This document shows, piece after piece, positions 19,829 through 29,524 of a stretch of 64,000 nucleotides of DNA. Every line of letters begins with the position of its first letter. Within the stretch, counting starts at the first letter, position 1. The notes beneath the pieces were generated by a model, which saw nothing but the letters and a program-made list of their open reading frames with translations, searched no databases and had not been told where the DNA came from. The stretch is from Selaginella moellendorffii (lineage: Eukaryota > Streptophyta > Lycopodiopsida > Selaginellales > Selaginellaceae). The translations under genes and the position numbers were made by a program. The stretch covers positions 449,007 to 513,006 of the forward strand of contig NW_003314334.1 in assembly GCF_000143415.4 (NCBI RefSeq). The letters run 5' to 3'.

Positions 19829-21182
19829 TCACCCCCAGTAGTCACACTTGACGTGTTTGGCGAACCAAATCGCGATGTCTTCCACACAAGCTTGCGCAAG
19901 CTTCGTGTCGAGGAAGCAGTCGATGGTCGCAAAGCCATGGACGGCGTTCCTGTACGTGAGAAAGCTCGCGTCCACGCTCACCATCTTGAGAGCTTGGACG
20001 TAGGCCGCCGCGCGGTCTCTCAGCATGTCTAGCTCGGCACTGATCACTAGCGTCGACGGCATCTTGGAGAGGATCGAGCTGCGAGAAGAGCTGCGAGGAT
20101 CGATGGAGCTAGCTACCGCGAGATGTTCTTCCGGGAGAAACCAGCTCCAGGCCAGAGCCAACATCTCTCTGTCCAGAAAATACGCATCAGCCAGCGAGAT
20201 CTCTGAGGGAAGAGGCGTGCTTCCACCCAGCAATGGATAAATAAGAACCTGGCTCACGACTTTCAGCGGCTCTAGTTCCAGCTTTAAACTTACACACGCC
20301 TGGGAGACTTGCTCGGCGATGGTTCCTCCAGCTCCAATCCCCATCAAAGCACACCTGGTGGATCGAAGAAAGGTGTAAGAACTTTGAAGAAATTCAGTAA
20401 AGTTTCTCTTTTTCTATCTTTTCTTACCTCGAGTAATCAACGTGAGCGGAGATCCATGGATCCGCTGGCATTTGTCCAAAGCTCTCGATGATCCCGTGAG
20501 AGACAGCCGTGGCTGGAAACGCGGCTAGATTTCCCTGCTTTGCTAGCCACTTGAGCGTGAAGATCCCATCGTCTCTTGGAGCTGGGAACTTATTGTCTGG
20601 AGCGAGACGATAGCCCACCGCGATCACGATACACTTGCAAGCTTTGGCGATCCTCCGGCAAAACACGTCGTTGGAGGAGGAATCCTTGCTGCCACTCACG
20701 AAAGCCCCGCCATGGAACTGGACTATCACTGGAAGCTTGACGTGTTCTTGCTTGCTCGCTGGAAAGTAGCCGCCAGAGAACTTGAGAGCTTCTTCCAGTG
20801 CCAGGAGCTTCTCATTGTCGGAATTCCCATTGCTGCTACCGACGGAGCTTCCATCCGAGAGCTCCAGCGAAGATCTCAAGGATTCCTCGTCCCCTGGCGC
20901 TGTGTGATCTCGCGGCAGCCATCCAAATCCCTTGCTGCCCGCCGCGTCACTAACCCCGAGACAGTGGTGAGGGAGGAAGATCCGAATTGCCACCCCGGTC
21001 GCTGGATCAATGATGCAATCCTTGGTCGCTACCCCGTCGACGAAGGAAGCATTGGGAGGGACGCGAGTGTTACTGCCCTGGGCGGCTCGATTCGACACCG
21101 CCCTTCCATCTCTCATCACCACGCATCGCCGGATGGATTGCTTGTAGCGCCAGCTCGAGATCTTGAGACCCAGATTCAGCAT
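19829..21182 (-). CDS. CXE16-like carboxylesterase homologue lacking the catalytic serine
   Basis: An alpha/beta-hydrolase of the plant CXE/GID1 class. Two exons, 21182-20429 and 20354-19829, are joined by a 74-base GT-AG intron in the codon for Arg (YSR|CALMG). The product is about 427 residues. It matches the Arabidopsis At5g14310/At3g27320 pair: NASFVDGVATKDCIIDP, the oxyanion hole FHGGAFVSGS, FCRRIAKAC, VGYRLAPDNKFPAP, and VVSQVLIYPLLGG. The nucleophile elbow, normally G-x-S-x-G, reads GIGAGG here, with Gly (GGA) at the serine position. The Asp (AELDMLRDRA) and His (AVHGFA) regions are kept. If the sequence is right the enzyme cannot act by the usual mechanism and may be a binding protein, as GID1 is. 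Divergently transcribed from IWS1. Confidence 0.9.
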
Positions 21183-21636
21183 TCCTCGACCGATTCTTCC
21201 TCAATTCCCATGAAAACGTATCCAATCGCTAGCAATCACTGCCTGTCGCACCGCTCACAGCTGAAATTTCTTACCCGGGGCATTGGATCCAAGAACGCGA
21301 GGTCGAGCGAAATCGAGCGCGTCAGCAGCCGCCGGCGTAGACCGGGTAAGCGCCAAGAAGATTGGAAAACCCTAACAGGGAGAAAGGAGACACCGAGGAA
21401 GCAACGGCGATAGAAGAATAAGAACCCTAGAAGCAACCATAGCCATGCACGAGGCACACGTCAATGCCCGTCAACTCCGGGGGGCTTGAAGAGCGCGGTT
21501 ATTTCGCCGACGTTACCATGACCAAGTTACCATTACCATTTTTGGTACCATTACCATTATCCTTTTTTTCCTTGCCCTACAGTAAAGCTCTGTGTCTAGG
21601 GTTCTTGGGGGAGGCATCGATCGCCAAGCGCTTGCC
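21183..21636. promoter_or_regulatory. Divergent promoter, carboxylesterase / IWS1
   Basis: About 450 bases between two opposed start codons. It contains the telo-box AAAACCCTAACA near 21368 and a GAACCCTAG near 21423, plus a short ACCATTACC repeat around 21527-21560. No separate gene is supported. Confidence 0.5.
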
Positions 21637-23632
21637 ATGGAGGACTAGTAAGAAATTCTCTCCTCCGTGCTTAGATTTTGATAGGCGGCCCGCATTTGCA
21701 GCGATCGCGACGAGGGCGGGCAGCCAATCTTCGATCCAGACGAGGATGCAGCTGAGGAGGAATGGCAGCAACCCCCAATTGAGGATGATTGGCAGCAACA
21801 GGAGGAAGACGATCAGCCGCAGCGGCGAGAGGAATCGCCGTCGTCGGCGCACGGCGGCGCTGGATCAGACGATGGCGATGCCGAGGAGGCGTCCAAATCT
21901 GAGAAACCCCGGAAGAGGCTTGTCAAGAAGAGCGCTATTGGGCAATCCAGCAAGGCCGGCAGGGATGACGAGCGCAGGAAACCCAGGGAAGAAAGGAGAG
22001 AGCGATCGTCGCGGCTTTTCAAGCATGATCGAGGTGGAAAGGAGAGTGAGATGAACGAGATGTGGAACTCGGTTGCTGGAGGGAATGACTCCGAGGTCGG
22101 TGACAGTTCTTTCTTTTCTCCTTTCTTTTCTTTTGGTTGTCTAAAGTTCTTTGCTTTCTTCTAGGATGACAATGAGGGGCAGCGAACTCAAGCTGATATG
22201 GCTTTCATTGACGACACTGGAGTGGAACCAGCAGCTCATTACATTGGCAGCGATGATGAAGCTGGCTCGGCCGGAGATGCTCCACAGGTGCTGAGAATTT
22301 TTTATTTGTCAAGTTGTCTGTGACAGTTGAGCTCACCACGTTTTTTCCTTGTACAGGCAGAAGAAGGCGAAGAGGAGGACGACTTGAAACGGATATTTAA
22401 GAGCGGGAAGAAACGAAAACAGGCTGGACAGACAGACGAAGAGATTGCAGCTCTGGTGGAGCATGTTATTACCAAGTTAGCGAACGCGGCCGAGGATGAC
22501 ATAAAACTAAACCGGCGATCAAAGCCTGCCATCAACAAGCTCAAGCTGCTTCCGACGCTTGTGAACTCGCTGCAAAAGTAAAGTGAACATCGGTCGCTGG
22601 TTCTCGATTTCTAATTCGTTTTTCCAGACGCCAGTATCAGAATGAGTTCCTCGATCGGGGTGTTCTTGGCTTGCTAAAGTCGTGGCTTGAGTCTCTTCCG
22701 GACGGTTCTCTGCCGAACATGAACGTTCGTACCGCAATTCTCCAGCTTCTCACGGACGTAAGCAGACACTGATTCTTTTTTTTCTGATTGCCTCAAAAGA
22801 GTGTGTGTGTTTTGTAGCTGCCAATCGATTTGGAGCACGAGGACAGGCGAGAGCAATTAAAAAAGAGTGGTCTTGGAAAGGTATGGCCTTGACATCATTT
22901 AGCATGTCATGTTAATTTTCTTGTCTGTCACTTTAGGTGGTGATGTTCTTGTCAAAGCTGGATGAAGAAACGCCTAGCAACAAAAAGCTGGCCAAAGATC
23001 TCGTGGATAAATGGGTATGCTTTTAGCAAAGCCGAGTGTGTGATTAAGCTGTTCTCTTTGTTTGCCTTTTTGCAGAGCCGGCCACTGTTTCAGAAAAGCA
23101 CTCGTTACGAGCACCTGAGGAATTACGATGAAGAAAGGCCTATCGCAAGAAAGGCACAACCGAAAAAGTAAGAACAGGGAGGGGCCTTTTCCCAGTGCTA
23201 ACTTGTTCCTACAGGCGAGTAATGCGCAATTCTGTGGAAGACGATTTGCTGGACGATGGATCCGAGTGAGTAGATCGAATGGCTGTTCTGATATGGTGCT
23301 AACGTTTTGTGCTCTCCAGGGAAGCAAAGCCTGGCCAGCCCGGCTACAGGAACCACGCGTCTCGTCCGGAAGCAGTGGCAATGGACTTCGTCGTTCGTCC
23401 GCAGTCGAAAGTGGACATGGACGAGATACTAAACAGTCGCAAGCAGCAGCAAAAGGCCGAAACAAAGCGCTCGAAGGTAAGCGAACGAGTGTTCTTAGCT
23501 CCGGGATTCTCGTTAACCCGATCTTTGATCCAGATGAACAAGAAGTTGCAGCAACTGAGAACTCCCAAGAAACGAAAGTTGCAAGCCGAGAGGATCAGTG
23601 TGGAGGGACGTGGTCTCGTAAGAACTGTGTGA
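21637..23632 (+). CDS. IWS1: IWS1, transcription elongation factor (SPT6 partner)
   Basis: IWS1 links SPT6 to elongating RNA polymerase II and, in Arabidopsis, works with BES1 in brassinosteroid-regulated transcription (family knowledge). I resolve 11 exons: 21637-21647, 21702-22095, 22165-22287, 22357-22577, 22628-22757, 22818-22880, 22937-23014, 23076-23167, 23215-23265, 23320-23476 and 23534-23632. The first coding exon is only 11 bases (MEDY start), spliced into a DRDEGGQPIFDPDED acidic stretch. The N-terminal third is acidic and disordered. The TFIIS N-terminal (LW) domain runs from about NKLKLLPTLVNSL through GLLKSWLESLPDGSLPN to DLVDKWSRPLF. The C-terminus, MNKKLQQLRTPKKRKLQ then SVEGRGLVRTV, is diagnostic for IWS1. 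The frame is intact across all joins. Degraded 3' ends of this gene recur at 26.97 and 54 kb. Confidence 0.93.
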
Positions 23633-23780
23633 GTAAAGGCCTCTTCGCCTGTAACTCTGGAGACCATCTTCTTCTCCAAATGCAAGTTAAGGAACCAAGA
23701 TAGCTTTCTCTGTAAAGATAAGATGGTTTCAAATCATTTGATCAACCAAAATTTAAACCACAGAGCATACCACTCAAGTT

Positions 23781-25289
23781 CTACTGGTAAAAGCTCATCT
23801 CCTTGCTGGATTTCTTCACATTGGCTTTATACCCCTTCTCGATGTCCTTGGCAAGAACTATGTATCGGTTCTTTCGCACTGCTTGTATCCCAGCTTCCTG
23901 GCAAACGGCTGATATCTGGAAAGCACAAGAATTGTTCGTGAGTTTTTCCTCTTCTAAATCGCAACGCGAGCGCTTACTTCGGCTGCCGTGATCTTGTCCG
24001 GCCTCGAAATAAAGTCCTCGAAATCAACTTCATCGCTGAGGTTCATCTTGGACGTGCAAACCTGGAAAATGAGTCGCTTCTCTCGCTTATCTGGATAGGG
24101 GAACTCGATCTTCCTGTCGAGTCGTCCAGGCCTCAGTAGAGCAGGGTCCAAAGTATCGGCACGATTTGTAGCCATGATAACCTTCACATTGAGACTTTGA
24201 TCGAATCCATCCAACTACAAGAGAACACTTTCAGCAAAGGTAGAAAATCTGAAAAAAAAACCGAAAGAAAAGAAACCTGAGTAAGAAGCTCCATTAAAAT
24301 CCGCTGCACTTCCCTGTCTGCACCATTTTGAGAATCAAAACGAGCAGTGGCGATGGCATCCACTTCATCGATGAAGATGATGGCCGGCGCATTTGCTTTG
24401 GCAAGCTTGAAAACATCGCGCATCATCCGTGGACCCTGCACAACGTTTGAACGTTGAACCCGAAAGGTTGAGAGCTTTCGACGAGAAAGAGTAGAAACTT
24501 ACCTCTCCAAGGTACCTTTGAATAAACTCCGATGCCACAACCCGGATGAAAGCAGCCGAGGTGTGATGCGCCACGGCCTTGACGAGCATGGTTTTGCCAG
24601 TTCCCGGAGCACCATACAACAAAACCCCCTTGGGCGGATCAACTCCGAGTTGCGCGTACAGCTCGGGATGGGTCAGTGGAAGCTCCACAACTTCTCGAAT
24701 CTCTTGCTTCTGGACTTCTAATCCCCCGATATCCTGGAAAACGAAAGAAAAGTTTTAGCAAAGGTGGTGAAAGCTTCTCTCCAGGAAAAAAAGAAACGAG
24801 AAAAGAAGATCAAAGGTGGTGTGAAGTTTGTCTGCAAAAGAGAAGAAAAATCGAAGGAACTTATACCGCATACGTGACGTCCGGCCTGAGAGAATCCGTG
24901 AGGAGCGTCACCGAAGAGTTCACCTCCAATGAAAGAACATCCATGAGAGCAAACGAGTGCGTATGGAGAGCAACCGAGCTCCCGGGCTTGAGAAGCTCTC
25001 TGTTGACGGTGCTCTGGATCCGAACATACCGCGGCGTGTTATTCCACAAGACAATCGCATGATCCCCATCGATCACCTCCATCAAGAGCCCCAGCATAAG
25101 CGGCACGGATCGAAGCATCGCTAGCTCTTCACTCGCGAAAAGGATCTGGCGCCGCGCGAATCTCATCTCCGTCTCCATGCACTCTAATCGGGTGTCGCGG
25201 TACCTGATTTCGTCCTCCAAGGCCTTGAGCCGGAGGTAGACCTCGCCATCGCCCGCGGCAGCACATTGCCTTCTATCGACCAGCGCCAT
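23781..25289 (-). CDS. RPT3: Divergent 26S proteasome AAA-ATPase RPT3 (complete)
   Basis: A subunit of the proteasome base that unfolds substrates and opens the 20S gate. Five exons on the minus strand: 25289-24867, 24733-24503, 24435-24277, 24214-23978 and 23915-23781. The N-terminus has the expected coiled coil ([15 protein letters not shown]) and an OB-fold segment with [11 protein letters not shown]. The AAA domain has Walker A GAPGTGKT, Walker [11 protein letters not shown], the [19 protein letters not shown] sensor/Arg-finger block and a [17 protein letters not shown] block that is characteristic of RPT3. It ends in SFYQ, a valid HbYX gate-opening tail. Compared with canonical RPT3 it is diverged in the coiled coil and carries GAPGTGKT rather than GPPGTGKT, so it may be a paralogue. 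Shares a roughly 100-base promoter with the gene at 25387. Confidence 0.92.
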
Positions 25290-25386
25290 TGAATCAAAAC
25301 CCTAAAGAAAGCTCGTTTGAATAGATTGCCGCCCTTGTACTCCTTTTGTGCGAGAGAGAGAGAGAGAGAGAGAGGGCGAGCGAGCT
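25290..25386. promoter_or_regulatory. Minimal divergent promoter with GA microsatellite
   Basis: Only 97 bases separate the RPT3 start (minus) from the next start (plus). It contains a telo-box (AAAACCCTAAAG next to the RPT3 ATG) and a (GA)n run at about 25353-25375. The copy at 52190-52257 keeps the sequence with a shortened GA run. Confidence 0.6.
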
Positions 25387-26056
25387 ATGGCGGACGGATC
25401 GAAATCCCAGAAGAGCGATGCGTCGTCTTCCTCACTGGCGCCGCATCCTGGCACTCCGATTCGAGAGGTATCTCAGCTGGATTTGTGATATTTCGAGAAT
25501 ACCATGGCCGATCTCTCCCAAATCTCTAGAGTTCTCCTCCGACTGCTCGAAATCCCGGTGCTCCAGCGTCGACAATGGCCACTGCTCCAGCCAGAGATCA
25601 GGTATCGGCACGACTTTCTAGCGGTCTTCCATGGCGCTCATCGAAAATGATCTCTATAGGTCCCTCTTGGCGTCGCGGCATCTGCTGCTCCAACCGGCAA
25701 CCAGGTATTGCTACGAATTTCTCGAAATTTCTCCTCCTCGACCATGCATTTCTCCCCTCGATCATCCTAGGTGCCGGCGTCGATCGATATCGTCGACCAG
25801 GTACCATCGCAACCCGGAAAGCTCTTCTCGTGACTCCATTCTCTAGGTATCTCGACTGGCCATTGCCCGTGAGGCTGCGATCTCCCGCGGAGAGATTCGC
25901 CAGTGGGAGATGGAGCTGGAGAAACGAACGCTGGCCGCCATGGGAAGGCTCCAGGAGTATGACAACGCCGCGAAGAGGATGGGAAGAGCCGAGAAATCGC
26001 AGGCCATTCGCAACAGGCTCCGGGAGAAAGTGCTGGCCCGCTCGAACGAGTGCTAG
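25387..26056 (+). CDS. Small modular coiled-coil protein, unrecognised family
   Basis: Five exons joined by four phase-0 GT-AG introns: 25387-25467, 25530-25601, 25660-25704, 25771-25800 and 25847-26056. They encode 145 residues with no frame break. The N-terminal half is Ala/Pro/Ser-rich and probably disordered. Exons 2, 3 and 4 each end in an acidic or polar residue followed by Gln (DQ, NQ, DQ), then Val or Ser opens the next exon, and they look like diverged copies of one module. The C-terminal 65 residues are a charged amphipathic helix (IRQWEMELEKRTLAAMGRL then AAKRMGRAEKSQAIRNRL). I recognise no domain. A partial duplicate is at 52258. The gene model is inferred from frame and splice signals; an alternative is an unspliced non-coding transcript. 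Confidence 0.6.
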
Positions 26057-26129
26057 TTCGTACCAGTACGGCTCTATTTTAGGGTTCTTCGTGTACGGTA
26101 TGGCCCTCTGTTTTTAGGGCTCTTCGTCT

Positions 26130-26900
26130 AGGTATTTTGAGAGCTTCTCAGTGGACATAGCTCCGAGTGCTCCTACGTGCTTGTGATCCTCAACTATCGC
26201 CTGCCATCGCTGGCGGCATTGCTGTGGCAGAGAGGTTTGATCCAAATCTTTCGCGGATGGCGAAATTGTTTTCCCTTGTTTCTTGCAGCTAGGTTGCGAA
26301 TGTGCGCCGATGGGGGAGCTAATCGGCTCTACAACGAGCTGCCGTTGCTTCTGGGACAGGAGGAATCGATCGTGAGACAGAGGTGAGATGCATAAATGTA
26401 AAATGAATCGAATGAGATTCTCCCTTGTGTAGGTTCATACCCGATGCGATCATTGGGGCTTTGGACTAAGTGAGGCAGTTCTACGAATCAAGAGTTTGAT
26501 TTCTGGCAAGTTTGTTTCTTCTTTTTCTTTTCAGGGTACTGTTGTTCTAGACAAATCTCACGACCAAGACACGGTAGATCTTCACAAGTGCATATATTTC
26601 GTCGCCGAGAAATCCAGCAAGTATCAATGTAAGAACTGTTTAGCCGTTCTTCTTCGTTGTTTTCTTTGTTTGGCTTCTTCTTTACTATGTGTTCTTCGTA
26701 ACAGTTGAATATCTTGGTGGTGGGAGCGTTGGGTGGAAAACTTGATCATGAGATGGGAAACATCAACGTACACTTTTCTTTCAGGAGCTTCCGGATCATG
26801 GTCTATTTTCTTCCTAGAGACGTTCTTCACACCATCCCGGGATCATTCCTCTCGGCAGACCCTGCACGGCAACATACACATGACTCATTCGTAAAATACT
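26130..26900 (+). pseudogene. Thiamin pyrophosphokinase pseudogene (copy 1)
   Basis: TPK converts thiamin to thiamin diphosphate. Exon-like blocks match plant TPK: YVLVILNYRLPSLAALLWQR, then RLRMCADGGANRLYNELP, then FIPDAIIG, then VVLDKSHDQDTVDLHKC, and LVVGALGGKLDHEMGN. The start region is lost compared with the copy at 53007. About 16 bases are deleted after IIGALD (near 26465), which removes the GDLDSI substrate loop and creates an immediate stop. The 3' exon is also shortened. Confidence 0.85.
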
Positions 26901-26959
26901 TCCACCATTCCTCTCGATAAAATCACTGTTTCCTCGTTTACTTTCACTTTCACTTTCTT

Positions 26960-27060
26960 CTTTTGTTCTCATAGTGATCTCTTCGCCTGTAACTCTGGAG
27001 ACCATCTTCTTCTCCGAATGCAAGTTCAGGATCTCGAAGCCCAAAGTGGTTTCACATAAT
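26960..27060 (+). pseudogene. IWS1 3' end remnant
   Basis: About 80 bases (CTCTTCGCCTGTAACTCTGG and following) match the 3' flank of IWS1 at 23640-23745. It marks where a second IWS1 copy once lay between TPK and the RPT3 copy. Nothing coding remains. Confidence 0.7.
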
Positions 27061-27101
27061 TTGATCAACCATAATGAAGATGAAATTTAAACCACTCAAT
27101 G

Positions 27102-28790
27102 CTACTGGTAAAAGGTTATCTCCTGGATTTCTTCACGTTGGCTTTATACCCCTTCTCGAAGTCCTTGGCATCGGTTCTTACGCACTGCTTGCATCCCAGC
27201 TTCCTGACAAACTGCTGATATCTGGAAAGCACAAGTTCGTGAGTTTTTTCTTGTCAAAAATCCTAGTGAGCGCTTACTTCGGCAGCCGTGATCTTGTCTG
27301 GCCTTGAAATGAAATCCTCGAAATCAACTTCATCGCTGAGGTTCATCTTGGAGGTGCAAACCTGGAAAATGAGTCGCTTCTCTCGCCTATCTGGATAGGG
27401 GAACTCGATCTTCCTGTCGAGTCTTCCAGGCCTCAGTAGAGCGGGGTCCAAAGTATCAGCACGGTTTGTAGCCATGATAACCTTCACGTTGAGACATTGA
27501 TCGAATCCATCCAACTGCAAGAGAACGCTTTCAGCAAAGGTTTTTAGAAAATGGAAAGGAAAGAAAAACCTGGGTAAGAAGTTCCATTAAAATTCTCTGC
27601 ACTTCCCTGTCTGGGCCAGTTTGAGAATCAAAGCGAGCAGTGGCGATGGCATCTTATCCCAAAAGAAGTAAAAACATTGCAGAAGCCCATCACCAGTCAA
27701 CCTCAAACAAGTGACAGTAAAGTAAGATGGATTTCACAAAGCCTCCTTTGCAATTATGCTGAGTGGTTGGAGACCATGGGGGTGGTGGTACTTGTTTCAA
27801 GGATGGTGTAAGAGAGCTCTTTGAAACTCTGGAGTTGGTTCTCTACAAAAACCTCTCCTTATGGTAATCGAAGTTTCTCACTGTCTATATTGTGTCTAAT
27901 CTTCACAAACATCCAGGCATAAAACTTCTGCCATCCCGGCCCTATTTTTTGTCATAACCGCCATAGCAAAGCTTGCAACGTGCCATCGAGAGCTCTTGCC
28001 TAGAGCTTGAGTCCTAAGGCTACTTCATCGATAAAGATGATCGCTGGCGCATTTGCTTTGGCAAGCTTGCCATCGCGCATCATCCGTGGACGTTTCGACA
28101 TGAAAGTTCTCCTGTTGAGAGCTTACAAAAAATGAGTAGAAAGAACTTACCTCTCCAAGGTACTTTTGCACGAACTCTGGTGCCACAACCCGGATGAAAG
28201 CAGCGGAGGTGTGATGTACCACAGCCTTGACGAGCATGGTTTTTCCAGTTCCCGGAGCACCATACAACAAAACTCCCTTGGGTGGATCGACTCCGAGCTG
28301 CCTGTAGAGCTCAGGGTGCGTCAGCGGAAGCTCCACAGCTTCTCGAATCTCTTGCTTCTGTATCTCTAAGCCCCCAATTTCCTGCAAAACCAAAGAAAAG
28401 TTTTGGTAAAGTTTCTAGAAAAGAAAAATGATAAGCTTGAATGGAAGAAAACTAGATCAAAGGTGGTGTAAAGTTTGTCTGCAAAAGAGAAGGAAAACAA
28501 AAGAAGGAACTTCGTACCGCATATGTGACCTCCGGTCTGAGAGAATCCGTGAGAATCGACACCGAAGAGTCCACCTCCAATGGAAGAACATCCATGAGAG
28601 CCAATGAGTGCCTGTTTACACCAACCGAGCTCCCTGGCTTGAGAAGCTCTCTGTTCACAGTGCTCTGGATCCTAATATACCGAGGTGTATGCTCCCACAA
28701 GACAATCGCGTGGTCCCCATCGATCACCTCCACCAAGTGGCCTATGCATAGTGGCATGGACTAGGATCTGGCGGCGTGTGAATCTCATCT
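27102..28790 (-). pseudogene. RPT3 copy 2, truncated and interrupted
   Basis: Minus-strand copy of the RPT3 gene at 23781. It keeps the C-terminal exons, ending TFYQ, and the AAA module with Walker A GAPGTGKT. It lacks everything before the [19 protein letters not shown] region, where it joins an AT-rich repeat at about 28790. The Walker B exon is split by a 367-base insertion (27654-28020), and the neighbouring exon end and its donor are deleted (near 28075-28095). No continuous product can be made. Confidence 0.88.
27654..28020. mobile_element. Unidentified 367-base insertion in RPT3 copy 2
   Basis: Comparison with the RPT3 copy at 54920 shows GATGGCATC directly joined to TACTTCATCG. Here 367 bases separate them. 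The insert has no long ORF, no clear terminal inverted repeats and no target duplication I can see. Its origin is unknown: it could be a degraded element or filler DNA from break repair. Confidence 0.6.
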
Positions 28791-29154
28791 CCTGCACTCT
28801 GATGAATTTAGCCACAAGTTAACTTAACTGTCCGATTATCCACAAATTAGCTCAAAGTATTTAATTTAGTCCTAAATCAAATAATAAAATTAACATATTA
28901 ATATATTATTTTATCTAAATTAATTAATTTGGTGCTAAATTAAATAACTTGAGCCAACTTCTAGTCGATGTAATAAATTTGGTCATAATTTATATACTTG
29001 TAAACAACTCATTTGATTTTGATAAGTTTATTATATTTTTTAATTAATATGTTCACTCAAATTATTTAATTTACCCCAATTAATTTATTTTGCCCTAATT
29101 TGAAAAACATATTCTAAATGAAGTAAGAGCAAATTTATAATATTGAAAAATTCA
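28791..29154. repeat. AT-rich repeat flanking the gypsy element
   Basis: Very AT-rich (AATTAATT-type) stretch joined to the broken RPT3 end on the left and the gypsy LTR on the right. It is nearly identical at 55715-56073, in the same position relative to RPT3 and gypsy. Similar AT-rich sequence continues on the right side of the element (34612-34720). Confidence 0.7.
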
Positions 29155-29305
29155 TGATATGAGGGCAACTGTATAGCTACGATGCCATATACTATTATTA
29201 ACGTAATGGGATTTTGGTAGCTGTCGGATTGGTTTCAATTCGGACTACTCATTCTTATATATAAACTAGGGTTTTTGGGTTAATTGATAATTCCATGCAC
29301 TCACA
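29155..29305 (+). repeat. 5' LTR of gypsy copy 1
   Basis: 151 bases, TGATATGAGGGC to GCACTCACA. Contains TATATATAAACTAGGG, a probable TATA region. Matches 34434-34611 (which has an extra ~26 bases near its end) and 56074-56224. Confidence 0.8.
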
Positions 29306-29524
29306 TTAGTGGAAGTGAGGGGCAACTTTAATTGTTCATGAAAAGGGTTTGGATTTAGGATTTTGGTTTAGATCTAACTTCTATATCTTCTAGATTTAAT
29401 TTTTTCCATTTCCTTTCTTTTGTTCTTCCCTTTTAGATTTTTGTTTAGATCTAGCTTTTTGCATTGTTTAGATCTACCATTTCCTTTTAGCTTTTTGTCA
29501 TTTCTTTTCTTTTGCTCTTTCTTT

